Assembly (NCBI GenBank): GCA_046724555.1
Contig: JBKOWU010000292.1
Span: 1-52,896 of the forward strand
Origin: JAFAQB01 sp046724555
GTDB taxonomy: Archaea; Thermoproteota; Nitrososphaeria; Nitrososphaerales; Nitrososphaeraceae
DNA length: 52,896 nt
Reading direction: 5' to 3'
The notes under the pieces are model-generated. The model did no database searches, was not told the origin of the DNA, and was given only the letters and a program-made list of their open reading frames with translations. This document shows positions 34,491 to 43,943 of the stretch, piece after piece. A program made the translations under genes and the position numbers. The first letter of the stretch is position 1; every line of letters starts with the position of its first letter.

Positions 34491-34565
34491 CGGACCCACG
34501 ACATTTTAACCCGTGATAGTGACTGGTTAAGAGCCAGACGCTCTGCCTGGCTGAGCTACGAACCC
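34475..34565 (-). tRNA. tRNA-Lys (anticodon CTT) with a probable non-canonical intron
   Basis: Reading the minus strand, the acceptor GGGTTCG pairs with CGAACCC, and the D stem is GCTC/GAGC. The anticodon arm is TCTGG-CTCTTAA-CCAG with anticodon CTT, and the T arm is GTGGG-TCCGAAT-CCCAC. The discriminator base is G and no CCA is encoded. All stems are perfect except the last anticodon-stem pair. Twenty-two bases separate the anticodon stem from the T stem, where 5 are expected. Removing 17 bases (34506-34522) leaves a 74-nt tRNA with all five anticodon-stem pairs. The gene also serves as the target of the candidate element. Confidence 0.9.
34506..34522 (-). other. Probable 17-nt tRNA intron after position 42
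   Basis: TCACTATCACGGGTTAA lies between CCAG and AATGTC. Excision supplies the A that pairs with U27 and a 5-nt variable loop. The intron's GGTTAA can pair with TTAACC of the anticodon loop and stem, which could hold the precursor in a bulge-helix-bulge-like shape. The exact edges may shift by one or two bases. Confidence 0.55.
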
Positions 34566-35039
34566 GCAACGATGAGCACAGGTTGTGGTTATTTAAATGA
34601 AACTGGGAAGCAGTCTCTAATATACTACGAAAAATGCCTACAGGCAGAGGAATATCGGAGATCAAATTACGGGTTGCTTCAATATTATTGATTTCTCTCT
34701 TGTAATAGATTGACTGATTTGCGAAGAATCATTTAATAATTTTGTCAGTAAGACATTAAAAAACTATACTACTTTTGACCTGTACTTTGAACAGCTAGGA
34801 TTTGTCTAAGCAAGCTTTTTCTAAGAAAGATATTTTGAGAGCTAAATCAAAAGTATGTAGAGTTTAGAGAGCTCGGATTGAGAATAGCCAAAGAATATAT
34901 CCTTATTTTTTTCAAGTAAATACCAATACTTTGATTCAATTTTTAGATATTTCGTTAAGGAAGGCTCAGTTCTATAGGCAGGGTTAAAAACGACATTACT
35001 GTTGATGATGGTTCTATATATAGCGCTCCTGCTGCTATT
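34566..35039. other. Gap upstream of tRNA-Lys
   Basis: About 470 bases. No gene is supported. A minus-strand frame at 34842-35087 is Tyr/Ile-rich and has no domain. The tRNA promoter probably lies in the AT-rich run at 34580-34620. Confidence 0.4.
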
Positions 35040-35360
35040 GATATAAAACAAAGCAAACAACAAATTCGTGTATTTATTATAGGCCATGACATCAACGTGA
35101 ATTTTTCACTTGTGCTCAAAGCTTTGCTAGAAGGACTGATAGAACTAGTAACTAAATCACTTATTACATTCAGTGATATAACAGCGACATCCATTGCGTT
35201 TTCAATCAAATTTTAGCATTAAAAGAAAGCAATCCCAGAGTCAACGTAATAGTTGTGAGCCATTTTAATTAAGATCGAAGAGAGATAATTTCGCAATATG
35301 CTACCTTATATCAAGGCAGATGCTATTCTTCAAAAGCCATTCCATAAGAAGGTTAAATGA
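35040..35360 (+). pseudogene. Receiver-like domain remnant
   Basis: IRVFIIGHDINVNFSLVLKA LLEGLIELVTKSL resembles the first strand and helix of a receiver, with His-Asp in place of Asp-Asp. A TAG ends it. The next frame gives LALKESNPRVNVIVVSHFN, then a stop and REIISQY, then another frame YIKADAILQKPFHKKVK, which is the Lys-Pro end. At least two frameshifts and two stops. Confidence 0.5.
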
Positions 35361-36007
35361 TGTAATAGTTTGTGCATAATTATCAGACAACTCATTAGAC
35401 AAAATCTAAATTTCATATATGTGATTTCAATATACTTACACAAGAGCAAACACAAAAGTTCGTAAACCAGCATGGACAAGTACTCATGATAGAAGAGATA
35501 GGTGCATTCAATGGTCGCTTATTAAAGAAAGCACTTCAGAATTACTCTCTCATATCACTTGTACCATTTTAGACCATGCTATGGCAATTATATCAAGATA
35601 TCTCATCTCAAAGAAAACAAAGAAAATTGGAGCAAATCAGGGCTACTTTATGTTTTTCATATCTAATTGTATACATCCTTGTCAATGTTCTTTTTCTTCA
35701 CTTAATTGATTTTACTTTATCAGTAAATTATGTATCTTTAACGTCATTTAGTATTGCATCTAACACTTCAAGTTCGTTACCTTCCCCACATTCTGTAAAG
35801 AAAGGAATCCTGGAGAGTCCGAAGTGTCAGTATCATTACCAAGATGTTTTAGCATCATTTGTGAAACCTTGCGTTCAGTTTTAGCTATAATATGGCCTTA
35901 ATGATGCAGGTATTTACGGGGCAAACAGGCCATCATAGGCTACACGACTATGGACGCACGATTACATTACATTCGATCGTGACTCTATACGTGTCTCTAA
36001 TATTTGT
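35361..36007. other. Relic-rich gap
   Basis: A plus-strand segment at about 35421-35572 reads FNILTQEQTQKFVNQHGQVL, MIEEIGAFNGRLLKKALQNY and SLISLVPF without a start, and a minus-strand piece at 35640-35890 reads RIPFFTECGEGNELEVLDAI in one of two frames. Both look like coding fragments, but neither is identified. Confidence 0.35.
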
Positions 36008-36946
36008 TTATCTCACAAAGTCTGAAAGCTGTTTTGTTAGGCGTACGGTTTTCTTAGGATCTTTGTTTTCCTTAGAAAAGAGATAACACAATATGATATG
36101 ATCAACTCCCATTTCTTTAATCTTTTGCATATCACTGCCTATTTGATCAATAGTCCCATTCAATAGAATCCTTTCTCCAGATTTGGAATACTTAGAATCT
36201 GTTTGGGGATAAGCTAAAACAAAAACTCTAAAATTGTTTTTGTTTTTATTTGTTCTAGTAGCTTTGTCTTTTAACATTCTTATGTTGTTATGTAGATAAT
36301 CTAAAGATGCAATTCCAACTCCCATTGATGCCAGCCAACCGTTGGCTTCGTTTTTTATTATTCTTGGAAATGTTTTTGAGCTCCAGCCTCCCAGATAAAT
36401 TTGGGGATATGGTTTCTGTATAGGTTTTGGTCCTATTTTTGATGCTGGGATATTATAGAACTCCCCTTTAAACTCAACAACATCATCCATCCATATCCTT
36501 TTTAGCACCTCGACAAATTCAATAGCTCTCTTACCTCTATACTTAAATGGAATATTGCAAGCTTGATATTCATCTCTTGACCAACCAATACCAAGTCCAC
36601 AAATAACTCTTCCTTGTGACAAAACATCGAGAGTTGCAAATTGTCTTCCCAATATTATAGGGTTGTGAAATAGCATATCTATAACAGATGTTCCTAGTGC
36701 AATTTTCTCTGTATTAGCAGCGGCAAATGTAAGTAGCTCTAGTGGATCGAATACATTCTGGGCACTTACCGGAAGAGTTCCATCTTTGGTTCCCCTATAG
36801 GGGGTCTGCGGCTTCAATGGCCATAGAAGTCTGTCTAAAACCCATAAAGAGTCAACATATTCTGCCTCGGCTGCCTTTGCTAATTCAATTACATTTTCTC
36901 TTGTCGCCAGTTCTCCTACCTGTGGAAGAGTTATGCCTATCTTCAT
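36008..36946 (-). CDS. LLM-class flavin-dependent oxidoreductase (F420-type)
   Basis: About 312 residues starting at the ATG at 36946, which puts MKIGITLPQVGELATRENVI at the N-terminus as in the family. Bacterial-luciferase-like TIM barrel motifs: AEAEYVDSLWVLDRLLWPL, KIALGTSVIDMLFHNPIILG, QGRVICGLGIGWSRDEYQAC and IYLGGWSSKTFPRIIKNEAN. Archaeal members use coenzyme F420. It probably oxidises or reduces a small organic substrate. Isolated among relics, with an intact frame. Confidence 0.85.
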   Translation of the reverse strand: MKIGITLPQVGELATRENVIELAKAAEAEYVDSLWVLDRLLWPLKPQTPYRGTKDGTLPVSAQNVFDPLELLTFAAANTEKIALGTSVIDMLFHNPIILGRQFATLDVLSQGRVICGLGIGWSRDEYQACNIPFKYRGKRAIEFVEVLKRIWMDDVVEFKGEFYNIPASKIGPKPIQKPYPQIYLGGWSSKTFPRIIKNEANGWLASMGVGIASLDYLHNNIRMLKDKATRTNKNKNNFRVFVLAYPQTDSKYSKSGERILLNGTIDQIGSDMQKIKEMGVDHIILCYLFSKENKDPKKTVRLTKQLSDFVR

Positions 36947-37191
36947 GCTGTAGCAACAGCTTTTCTGGAACATCCCCTCCTAAAAGATTTTTTACATTAA
37001 CATAGCATAATAGGGAGGAGGAACATTTTGTCATGTTCTTTCTAAGCCTGAGGAACGTATCATGAGCCTGATATAGAAAGAAACTCTGCTGGGCTACTTT
37101 CTGTTTTATCAATAAGAGATAACTTAAATATCTTTATGTTTGCAGGCGGTAATAATACGGAAGCTCTTGAGTCTAATCATCTACCATACAA

Positions 37192-37640
37192 AAGCTTGGG
37201 CTAGCAAGGAAGGTTTACTACACTAGATTAAAACAGCTTATAAATGCAGGTTCAATTGATCAATCCGACTGGGTATATAAATATAGAACACTTAGATTAT
37301 TTTTCAAAATCACATTCCAAGCATAATGGAACATATGAAAAATACAAAGTGAAGATGATTGATACGTTATGGCATACCAAACATGTTACCGAAGACGAGC
37401 TTGCAAATTTTTTAGTAATCTAAGCGGTGGTATTATCAGTTCGATAGCAGCTGCAGATGCATGATCGACAAATATCGAATTTGTGTGGATATATCATGAC
37501 ATGGTATCTGCTATAGTCGAAAGAGTTGAATTCTGCAACAATGAAATCCTGCTTGCAGGTAGATACCTTGATGAGATAATAATAAATAGCGTACTTCGCA
37601 AGGCTAACTCTTTGAGAATTATTGTATTGTATTCTAAACC
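37192..37640 (+). pseudogene. Broken relative of the winged-helix regulators at 48330 and 49903
   Basis: Consecutive pieces in three frames match the family order: LGLARKVYYTRLKQLINAGS (recognition helix), FQNHIPSIMEHMKNT, EKYKVKMIDTLWHTKHVTED, then MVSAIVERVEFCNNEILLAG and RYLDEIIINSVLRKA. At least two frameshifts and several stops. The gene at 48330 shows the same series (KKQFYVRLKRLREAGL, LIYNAHIKTLEEAL, KEIYFATRYHDPHVSA). Confidence 0.6.
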
Positions 37641-37728
37641 AGTTTGACAGTATTTAAGAGCATATCTGATTTAGCAGTTAGCAGAGTAAGCCGAATTTTA
37701 TTCTCCTTTTTTAAACTAGCAGGATTTT

Positions 37729-38856
37729 CTACATGAATACTACAACTAATGAAATCTGCAATAAAATATGAAGAAATCTCATTTTCGGCCTGACAGACTT
37801 AATTGCCAAGGCATCATCTGTTTTCTTGCTTATTCTTAAAATAAACACCAATGTAGCTATGCAACTGCTAATGATAAGGTATATTCCTGAGGGATTGATG
37901 AAGATGATTCTATGACTGTTGGTATTGCTACCAACACTGAGATCATCACGATAAGGATAATAAGTCAGCGACAATGTCATAACTAGTATCATTATAGGTA
38001 TTGATAACATCACCAAAATACAATATCTTATTCCAAGAACTATTGGAAATGTACGTCTACCAACTGCTCTATCTCCTTTCAAGTCTCCAATATCTCCAAG
38101 AGGTCCTAAAATAAAAAAGAAAGCAAAGAAGAACAATGCAGCGTATATGATCGGTAGCAGAGACGAGAAGAAGAAGGTATTGTTATCGTAACTAGCATAC
38201 GTTGTAGTCGTTATAGCCGCAACCCCTCCTAACAAAGATAACAAACCTGCGCCTGCTGCAGTTACCACTGTCTTTAAAGGAAATTTATGTTTTAGATTTA
38301 ACTTTGGATGTGAGTAGGCAATGCCTAATGTAATAAATAGCACTGAAATACATATGGTATACAGACCCATAGAAGATACAAGCAATAATGCAGTTCCATT
38401 CAAAACAGATACTATGATAATGAGTTGTTTCCTTGTAGATTTTCCCGTTACAGATGGCCTATTTGTTTTATTTATTTTATCGACTTCCATGTCTGCAATG
38501 TCATTATAAATATAAGTTGCAAGAGCCATAAAATAACTAGCAATTACTACTTGAATAGAAATCCTGTAATCAATCGTAGTGGTATGAGATCCTAGTATTG
38601 ATGACACCAAAGTAGCGAAAGCAAATATGTATACATTTGATCGTGCTTTAACATAATAGATAAAAGCCCTCAAGTATTGAATTAGAGTATCACTATTGCT
38701 AGTTCTATTGTTTAACTGTAGTTTATCAGATCTGATTTTTGAGTTTGTTTTCGCTGGTTTATTGCTACATACCTGTTCTGCAATCGCATCTTCGCTAGAT
38801 TTTGCTATTTTTTCACCATTTTTGGAGATTTCTTGACGAAAGTGTAGATATTGCAT
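37729..38856 (-). CDS. UbiA-family prenyltransferase
   Basis: A 375-residue membrane protein with about eight transmembrane helices after a polar N-terminus of 90 residues. The two Asp-rich motifs of UbiA enzymes are present: NDIADMEVDKINKTNRPSV (Asn-Asp-x2-Asp-x3-Asp) and GDIGDLKGDRAVGRRTFP. These bind the prenyl diphosphate through magnesium. In archaea such enzymes make ether lipids (digeranylgeranylglyceryl-phosphate synthase), quinones or heme O. The Thr-Asn-Arg-Pro after motif one fits the lipid or quinone group. The polar N-terminus is unusual. Confidence 0.8.
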   Translation of the reverse strand: MQYLHFRQEISKNGEKIAKSSEDAIAEQVCSNKPAKTNSKIRSDKLQLNNRTSNSDTLIQYLRAFIYYVKARSNVYIFAFATLVSSILGSHTTTIDYRISIQVVIASYFMALATYIYNDIADMEVDKINKTNRPSVTGKSTRKQLIIIVSVLNGTALLLVSSMGLYTICISVLFITLGIAYSHPKLNLKHKFPLKTVVTAAGAGLLSLLGGVAAITTTTYASYDNNTFFFSSLLPIIYAALFFFAFFFILGPLGDIGDLKGDRAVGRRTFPIVLGIRYCILVMLSIPIMILVMTLSLTYYPYRDDLSVGSNTNSHRIIFINPSGIYLIISSCIATLVFILRISKKTDDALAIKSVRPKMRFLHILLQISLVVVFM

Positions 38857-39216
38857 GAATTATCTATAAAGTTCCCATTAATAAAAACTATGTAGCATCA
38901 TCGTGTGTTTTATGTAATATAGTTACATCGCAAGGAAACTAATTTGAGGTTGATACTGATAGGGGTGCAAAGTTTGATACTCCAATTTTTCAGTTCGTTA
39001 CTTACCCTGTAACGCCTTTAGAAAGATTTAATTCGTAGTCTTTCACAACTTATAACATTCATTTAGTGTTAGTATAATAAAAGAAATAGAATTGCAGTGT
39101 TTGCGATCATGCATTGACAGGATTTTAATTGTCTATCTCTGCCTAGTTATGATAATGGTCGATTGAGTCAATTGTTGGCTGAACCTTACTTACTTTATTA
39201 CTTCTAGGACCTTCTG
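38857..39216. other. Gap without gene
   Basis: About 360 AT-rich bases between the UbiA start and the stop of the interrupted gene. No open frame or repeat is evident. Confidence 0.4.
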
Positions 39217-39546
39217 TCAAACGTGTTTTTCAAACTCATAAGCCATTATTCCTCCTACAGCCACACCCGCAGCAAGGCCAACAGGCCCTCCAATCACTAG
39301 TCCTACTGCTGGCAAGGCAAGACTGCCAAACCATGCTCCAGAAGCAACTTCGACCGCATGATCATCTGGATTTCCAATTATTAGGCTACTATAGAATTAA
39401 GAGTAGCTTAATGCTATACCATTAAGAAGGCCCTTGTATTCTGAAACAATCTGTAGGTCTTTTTGACCTTTCAGCAACTGCTTTATGTTAATATATAAAT
39501 TATCTAAATCTGTGTTTAATCCTTTGTAATGTTGTACTTTGCTCAC
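39217..39546 (-). pseudogene. Glycine-zipper-like protein interrupted by one stop codon
   Basis: A GTG at 39546 opens a 110-codon frame with a single in-frame TAA (39397-39399). Before it: VSKVQHYKGLNTDLDNLYIN and KQLLKGQKDLQIVSEYKGLL. After it: IGNPDDHAVEVASGAWFGSL, then ALPAVGLVIGGPVGLAAGVA and VGGIMAYEFEKHV, a Gly-rich membrane segment. The reading frame is the same on both sides of the stop, so this is a clean nonsense mutation or a point error. Unknown family. Confidence 0.5.
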
Positions 39547-39671
39547 AATGGAGGGAATTTACTATGATCTATTTAAGTTATTAATGAGAAAATTTAGGTT
39601 TACATTTGTACGACGTTCGTATTACGTCAATAAACACATATAAAATGCGTTCTATACGATGCTATTGTTGA

Positions 39672-39914
39672 ATGGATCGTATTAAGCGAATATCGAATGA
39701 ACTTTTGGAGAAGTATCCAGACAAATTCAGCACCGATTTTGCCGAAAATAAGGAGGTAATAAAACAAATAGCTGTAGTTAGATCCAAATTACTAAGAAAT
39801 AAAATAGCTGGGTATATAACGTCATATCTGCACCGGCAAGCAGTAGAGAAAGAGATGGCTGTAACCTCGGAAGGAGAAGAGATTACTGAATCAGAGCTAG
39901 TGGAAGAAGGATGA
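39672..39914 (+). CDS. rps17e: 30S ribosomal protein S17e
   Basis: An 80-residue archaeal/eukaryotic ribosomal protein. Family signature: MDRIKRISNELLEKYPDKFS followed by TDFAENKEV and SKLLRNKIAGYITSYLHRQ. The first ten residues seen in many homologues (a Gly-Lys-Val-Arg start) are shorter here and the C-terminal acidic tail is longer. Binds the small subunit. The MoaD-like gene follows 9 bases later, so they probably form an operon. Confidence 0.85.
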   Translation: MDRIKRISNELLEKYPDKFSTDFAENKEVIKQIAVVRSKLLRNKIAGYITSYLHRQAVEKEMAVTSEGEEITESELVEEG

Positions 39915-39923
39915 AAGTGTGAG

Positions 39924-40178
39924 TTGATAGACATAAAACTTTTAGGTGGTATCAGAAAGGTAGCAGGTAAGCCAAACCTAGTTTTAGATAAACACATTGC
40001 GTCAGTGTCAGAGATTTTAGGATTCTTAAGACAAAATCTTATAGACCCTACAAATTTTGATGCTGATAATATCTTAGTAACAATAAATGGAGCTGATTCT
40101 TCATTATTGTCCCATGACGAGAATATTGTAAAATCTGGAGACACTGTAAAAATTGTAACGATTGTCCATGGCGGGTAA
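39924..40178 (+). CDS. MoaD/ThiS-like ubiquitin-fold protein ending in Gly-Gly
   Basis: An 84-residue beta-grasp protein starting at TTG. KLLGGIRKVAGKPNLVLDKH, then SVSEILGFLRQNLI, NILVTINGADSSLLSHDENI and the ending VKIVTIVHGG. The terminal Gly-Gly is the site of adenylation and thiocarboxylation in molybdopterin and thiamine synthesis and in archaeal sampylation. No MoaE or activating enzyme is nearby. Cotranscribed with S17e, which favours a translation-linked or protein-modifier role, but this is inference. Confidence 0.8.
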   Translation: MIDIKLLGGIRKVAGKPNLVLDKHIASVSEILGFLRQNLIDPTNFDADNILVTINGADSSLLSHDENIVKSGDTVKIVTIVHGG

Positions 40179-41379
40179 TGTTAGGACATAGAGGCCGCTA
40201 AACTGCCTTTATTTTATAATATACAGTAATTCTAACTGCCTACCTATGTTAAGGGCAAACTATTGAACAAGCTTCAAGATATTTTTGGCTGCAAACTTAT
40301 AGCATATGATATAGGGTATAGTCTATAGTATTCAATGATATTAGGCGGAGCTGCGCTCATTAAGATCATCAGATAATCAAAATAAATTAATTAATAATCA
40401 GTTGTTGACATGCAATTGTATCCATCTGTAAATTACATGAACTGCCTGCCAGTTATAACCGCTGTCATACTGTTAAAGGTAGCAAAAAGGGATTGAGCCA
40501 CAGAAATGCTAACCATCAAACTTTTTCAATGGTACAGTCAAAATCGTAGCGAATCATGTTCTAGACGTTATTATAAGCATTTTGTTTTATTTCTAGGGAA
40601 AGTTATAAACTACTACCCATTCGGCCATATGACTTGTATTACCCATAATACAAGTAGCTATTTGGACAGAGCAATAATCAGCAATCATTTCTAATGGATC
40701 TTTTTATTACTCGGAAGTGAAAAAATCAAAAGTAATAAAGTTGATAATGCCTTGAATGCCTCAATCTTTGTGGAGTTATCATTTCAAATTTATGGCTGAA
40801 AAGTCTTCTGCGAGTATAGATAAAATTAACTAGAAGAAGTATATTGTAACCTAGTGCATAATATTCACTGTACGTAGAGCAATGAGTATAATCTATTGTC
40901 ACCATTTTCATGATTACGTATTGCTGGAGCAGTTACTCTTACTGCTAGCCAAAAAATGGTCTGCGGGTGTTAATATCGAAGACGGTCTTCTAGCACCGCC
41001 CACGTCAAATGATAAAAGAGACAAGCTTCATCTTGAAGGAATGCCCAATTCACAAACTAAGAAATTTACTAATTCAAGAGGTTTATTATGAGATTAACGG
41101 ATCGCGTATGTTCACAGCTATTTATAATTTATAACTTTACGGAATACTTACAACGGCTGCACATAGTCTTCTCTTCAGACAGGTCTTATATTCTTATATT
41201 GGGCCCATCAAAAATATCGTAAAGCAGCCTGTTCTTTTCAAATCTTACGTGGTTATATCGTCTCACTCGGCTTTTCAAAATAAATAGCATATGAAAGATT
41301 TATAAAAAAAAGAAGTTACATGAATGCTTAAGACTTAAATGTATATTGTAAAATAGTTATATAAAATTGAATTCATATA
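40179..41379. other. Long gap without a supported gene
   Basis: About 1.2 kb. Frames of 60 to 70 codons at 40506-40694 and 40882-41091 (plus) have no domain, no strong start signal and no relatives I can name. Several AT-rich stretches could be promoters of the Cgi121 gene, with TATA-like sequence about 30 bases before 41380. Confidence 0.4.
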
Positions 41380-41925
41380 ATGAAAAGTAAGAGGCAATTA
41401 TACAAAATAGGTACTACGTTTGTGTTAATTATCGGTACTAAGGCAATTGAAGCAAAAGATATCGGGGCGGTCATTGACGATTTACGTGGTATTTCGGCTC
41501 GGGTATCAGTGCAAGTTATTGATGCAAATATCGTCTATGGCATTGAGCATTTACTTGAAGTCATGAAAGTAACCTTGGAATCCAAAAAAAGAAGAATTAT
41601 GATCGCAAAAAATCCTGAAACAGATCTTTTGCTTAGACTATCCTACACCAACCAAATATCAGCCGGCTTGAAGTATGGCGGTATCAAAAATGATGTTAAC
41701 TGTTGCTTTGTTATCTTTGCTGAAGACAAGAAGGAATTGTTGAAGGTTAATGAGCATATCAATAAATTTGACATAGACGACTCTGTTTTGAGGCCCAATG
41801 AGGAAAAGAGAATGATGATCTCATCCAAAATAGGTCTTAAGTACAGCTTAGCTTTGTTTAAGGGGGATGACGGTTCTATTTTCACGAGATTTATCTGTGA
41901 AAAATCATGCCTTATTACACCGTAG
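41380..41925 (+). CDS. KEOPS complex subunit Cgi121-like protein
   Basis: A 181-residue protein with the Cgi121/TPRKB pattern: QVIDANIVYGIEHLLEVMKV, then KNPETDLLLRLSYTNQISAG and LKYGGIKNDVNCCFVIFAED. Cgi121 binds Bud32 and tRNA in the KEOPS complex that makes the t6A modification at position 37. The threonylcarbamoyl-AMP synthase gene (Sua5) lies 600 bases downstream on the other strand, supporting this. The 3' end overlaps the THUMP gene by 11 bases, convergently. The N-terminal 25 residues are not typical. Confidence 0.8.
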   Translation: MKSKRQLYKIGTTFVLIIGTKAIEAKDIGAVIDDLRGISARVSVQVIDANIVYGIEHLLEVMKVTLESKKRRIMIAKNPETDLLLRLSYTNQISAGLKYGGIKNDVNCCFVIFAEDKKELLKVNEHINKFDIDDSVLRPNEEKRMMISSKIGLKYSLALFKGDDGSIFTRFICEKSCLITP

Positions 41926-42490
41926 TATCATTGTAACTAAAATTGCCGTTAGTACGATTACTACTGTTTCGCTTTTCTACCACTGATCTAAATATTTGAT
42001 CGGGCCTTAATATCGAAACCCCAGCAAACGCCCCAATAATTTCGACAAGTACAATCCAATCTGGATTTTTCAACTGAACTTTATTGTCAATTTTACTTGC
42101 AAGTGTCGCAATTATGTCGGCATGGCTCAAAATTGTATGTCTTTTTTCTACTGTTATTCTAAATGTATCCTGAGGATGCATTTTTGGTGTAAGGCTTTTT
42201 ACGGCGTTAGCTATATCCTCAAGGTTGGTATGTACCATCAATTCTATTGGTATTAGTCTTAGGATATAACGAACCTGCCAAGGTTCATTTTTTACCAACC
42301 GCCGTAATGAATCTATGACTTGAAAAAGACCAAGGTTGGTATATGCAACCACGATACCATTGATATCTGTAATTTCTACATCTTGCTGATGATCTCCCAG
42401 TAATTCAAGAAGACCTAAGAGTTCTTCTTGTGCGTCCTCTTCTCCATATTTGAAGGTAGAAGCTATTATATTAAATCTGATTGCTGTCAT
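41915..42490 (-). CDS. THUMP-domain protein (Tan1-like tRNA acetylation adaptor)
   Basis: A 191-residue protein. Residues 1-75 form an N-terminal ferredoxin-like fold; the THUMP signature occupies residues 80-165: VRYILRLIPIELMVHTNLED, DTFRITVEKRHTILSHADII and NPDWIVLVEIIGAFAGVSIL. Eukaryotic Tan1 delivers tRNA to the cytidine acetyltransferase; archaeal homologues have the same domain alone. The C-terminus is basic and Asn-rich. Ten bases behind Sua5 on the same strand, so the tRNA-modification genes are cotranscribed. Confidence 0.8.
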   Translation of the reverse strand: MTAIRFNIIASTFKYGEEDAQEELLGLLELLGDHQQDVEITDINGIVVAYTNLGLFQVIDSLRRLVKNEPWQVRYILRLIPIELMVHTNLEDIANAVKSLTPKMHPQDTFRITVEKRHTILSHADIIATLASKIDNKVQLKNPDWIVLVEIIGAFAGVSILRPDQIFRSVVEKRNSSNRTNGNFSYNDTTV

Positions 42491-42500
42491 GAAAGTATAA

Positions 42501-43160
42501 TTATGGGCCCTCTATAGCAAGCACTTTGCGAAGTTCTTCTGATTTTATTGCTCCTTCTCTAATAATCTTTGGAGCAGTAGGATCAACTATATCTACTACA
42601 GTGGATTCGATTCCTTTATCAACTGTTCCTCCATCGAGAAGTGCATCAAAATGGTGTAAAGAAGATGACATAACTTCTAAGGCACTCTTAGGTGGCTTTT
42701 CGCCTGAAATATTAGCACTAGTGCCTGCTAGATATTTACAATGTTTGAGCAATTGTAGAATACATTTATTATTTGGGATTCGAACTCCGATGATCCTTTT
42801 CCCTGCAGTCAATTGAGTTGAAATATTATTATCTTTGAGAGGAGATACAATGGTAAGTGCGCCCGGCCAGTAATTCCTAGCTAGCAGCTTTCCTATTTTG
42901 CCAAGCGACACAATTTTCTCAACATCCTCTAGCCTTCCGGCCAAAATAGGCAGTGGTTTTTTTTTATTCCTAGCCTTTATCTTAAAAATCCTTTGAACTG
43001 AAACGTCATTGTATGGATCACAGCCTATTCCATAAATTGTGTCAGTAGGATAGACAACTACTCCTCCAGAACTTACTACTGACGCACATTTGTATATGTC
43101 TGCATTATTACTGCAATAGTATGTGATCTTGGTTTGCATTACGTCTTTCCTCCAGATCAT
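42501..43160 (-). CDS. sua5: Threonylcarbamoyl-AMP synthase (Sua5/TsaC/YrdC)
   Basis: A 219-residue protein. GGVVVYPTDTIYGIGCDPYN is the nucleotide and Thr-binding Pro-Thr-Asp-Thr motif, then KARNKKKPLPILAGRLEDVE with the Lys-Arg-Pro-like motif (here Lys-Lys-Pro), LLARNYWPGALTIVSPLKD, RIIGVRIPNNK and LAGTSANISGEKPPKSA with Ser-Ala-Asn. ESTVVDIVDPTAPKIIREGA closes the domain. It lacks the extra Sua5 C-terminal domain, so it is of the YrdC size. It makes the precursor of t6A37 and acts before KEOPS. An internal Met at residue 8 may be the true start. Confidence 0.9.
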   Translation of the reverse strand: MIWRKDVMQTKITYYCSNNADIYKCASVVSSGGVVVYPTDTIYGIGCDPYNDVSVQRIFKIKARNKKKPLPILAGRLEDVEKIVSLGKIGKLLARNYWPGALTIVSPLKDNNISTQLTAGKRIIGVRIPNNKCILQLLKHCKYLAGTSANISGEKPPKSALEVMSSSLHHFDALLDGGTVDKGIESTVVDIVDPTAPKIIREGAIKSEELRKVLAIEGP

Positions 43161-43251
43161 ATGATAATTGGCAAGATACTTCTGTGCATTTCATATTTGT
43201 TAGCAAAACTGCTCCTAATAAAAGTAATTCCACAAAATAATTGTAGGAGGT

Positions 43252-43893
43252 GACAAGGTTTTAAAACAGCTGCATTTAGTGCAAGGAATGACGCGTTATT
43301 CCCTATAGGGGACCATGAAAGACATGTAAAGCTGCCCCATCCAATAGATGAAAAACAGCTATTTGTATCAACTATTGCAATTGCTAAAAATTATGATCCC
43401 AGATTTCTGAATGAAATAACATGTTTCTGGCTAAGATTTAAATGAATTTAATATCCGCAACAGATCAATATGTTATTACAACGGAATGCGAGAAAAATAC
43501 CAAAAAGGACAAGGCTAAGTGATATCAACTGGCAGTTTGTGTAGAGAATAAATCATTACATATTCACTTTACGCCAGATCTAATAAAAAATGCCATGTGG
43601 AATGAATTCGGAAACAACTTAGGAGAATGTATTTTATATGCTAAAACAAATAATATATGCATTATGCATAGTGGTCTAAAAAGTATTGCATTACAATTAT
43701 GCACCTGTACTTGGATCGAGATAATGACTGGTGCAGGAATAACCTTGTACCTGCTGTATCTTAACAGCTATATGCTAGCAGCTATAACAGCATCTGTGTT
43801 TGCGCCTCTAATAAGATTTCATTTTATAATGACAAGAATATCAGAACCAGAAGACTATTGTAACAAGTCAAGGTGTCTTAGCTCAAATTTGTC
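43252..43893 (+). pseudogene. Decayed coding region, unknown protein
   Basis: Three consecutive frames without overlap: GFKTAAFSARNDALFPIGDH to KLPHPIDEKQLFVSTIAIAK and NYDPRFLNEITCFWLRFK, a stop, then MNLISATDQYVITTECEK, a stop, then YQLAVCVENKSLHIHFTPDL and a membrane segment (AGITLYLLYLNSYMLAAITA). The ordered open frames suggest one ancestral gene of about 200 residues with two breaks. No family is recognised. Only the last frame (from 43595) is long enough to be called by itself. Confidence 0.35.
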
Positions 43894-43943
43894 ATGAGAT
43901 GAGGAAACCCATATGACCACAGCATTTTAATTTTGAATATTTA

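Noticed and set aside
34429..34665. Extending the integrase frame upstream through the tRNA gene
   Set aside because: The extra 79 codons are the reverse of the tRNA and its promoter; the ATG at 34428 matches the family start.
39672..39914. PDCD5-like DNA-binding protein
   Set aside because: The LLEKYPDKFSTDF and LRNKIAGYIT segments are the S17e signature.
40506..41091. Frames of 60 to 70 codons in the long gap after the MoaD-like gene
   Set aside because: No recognisable motif or initiation site. A basic segment (SRRYYKHFVLFLG) in the first hinted at an integrase fragment but is too short to support.
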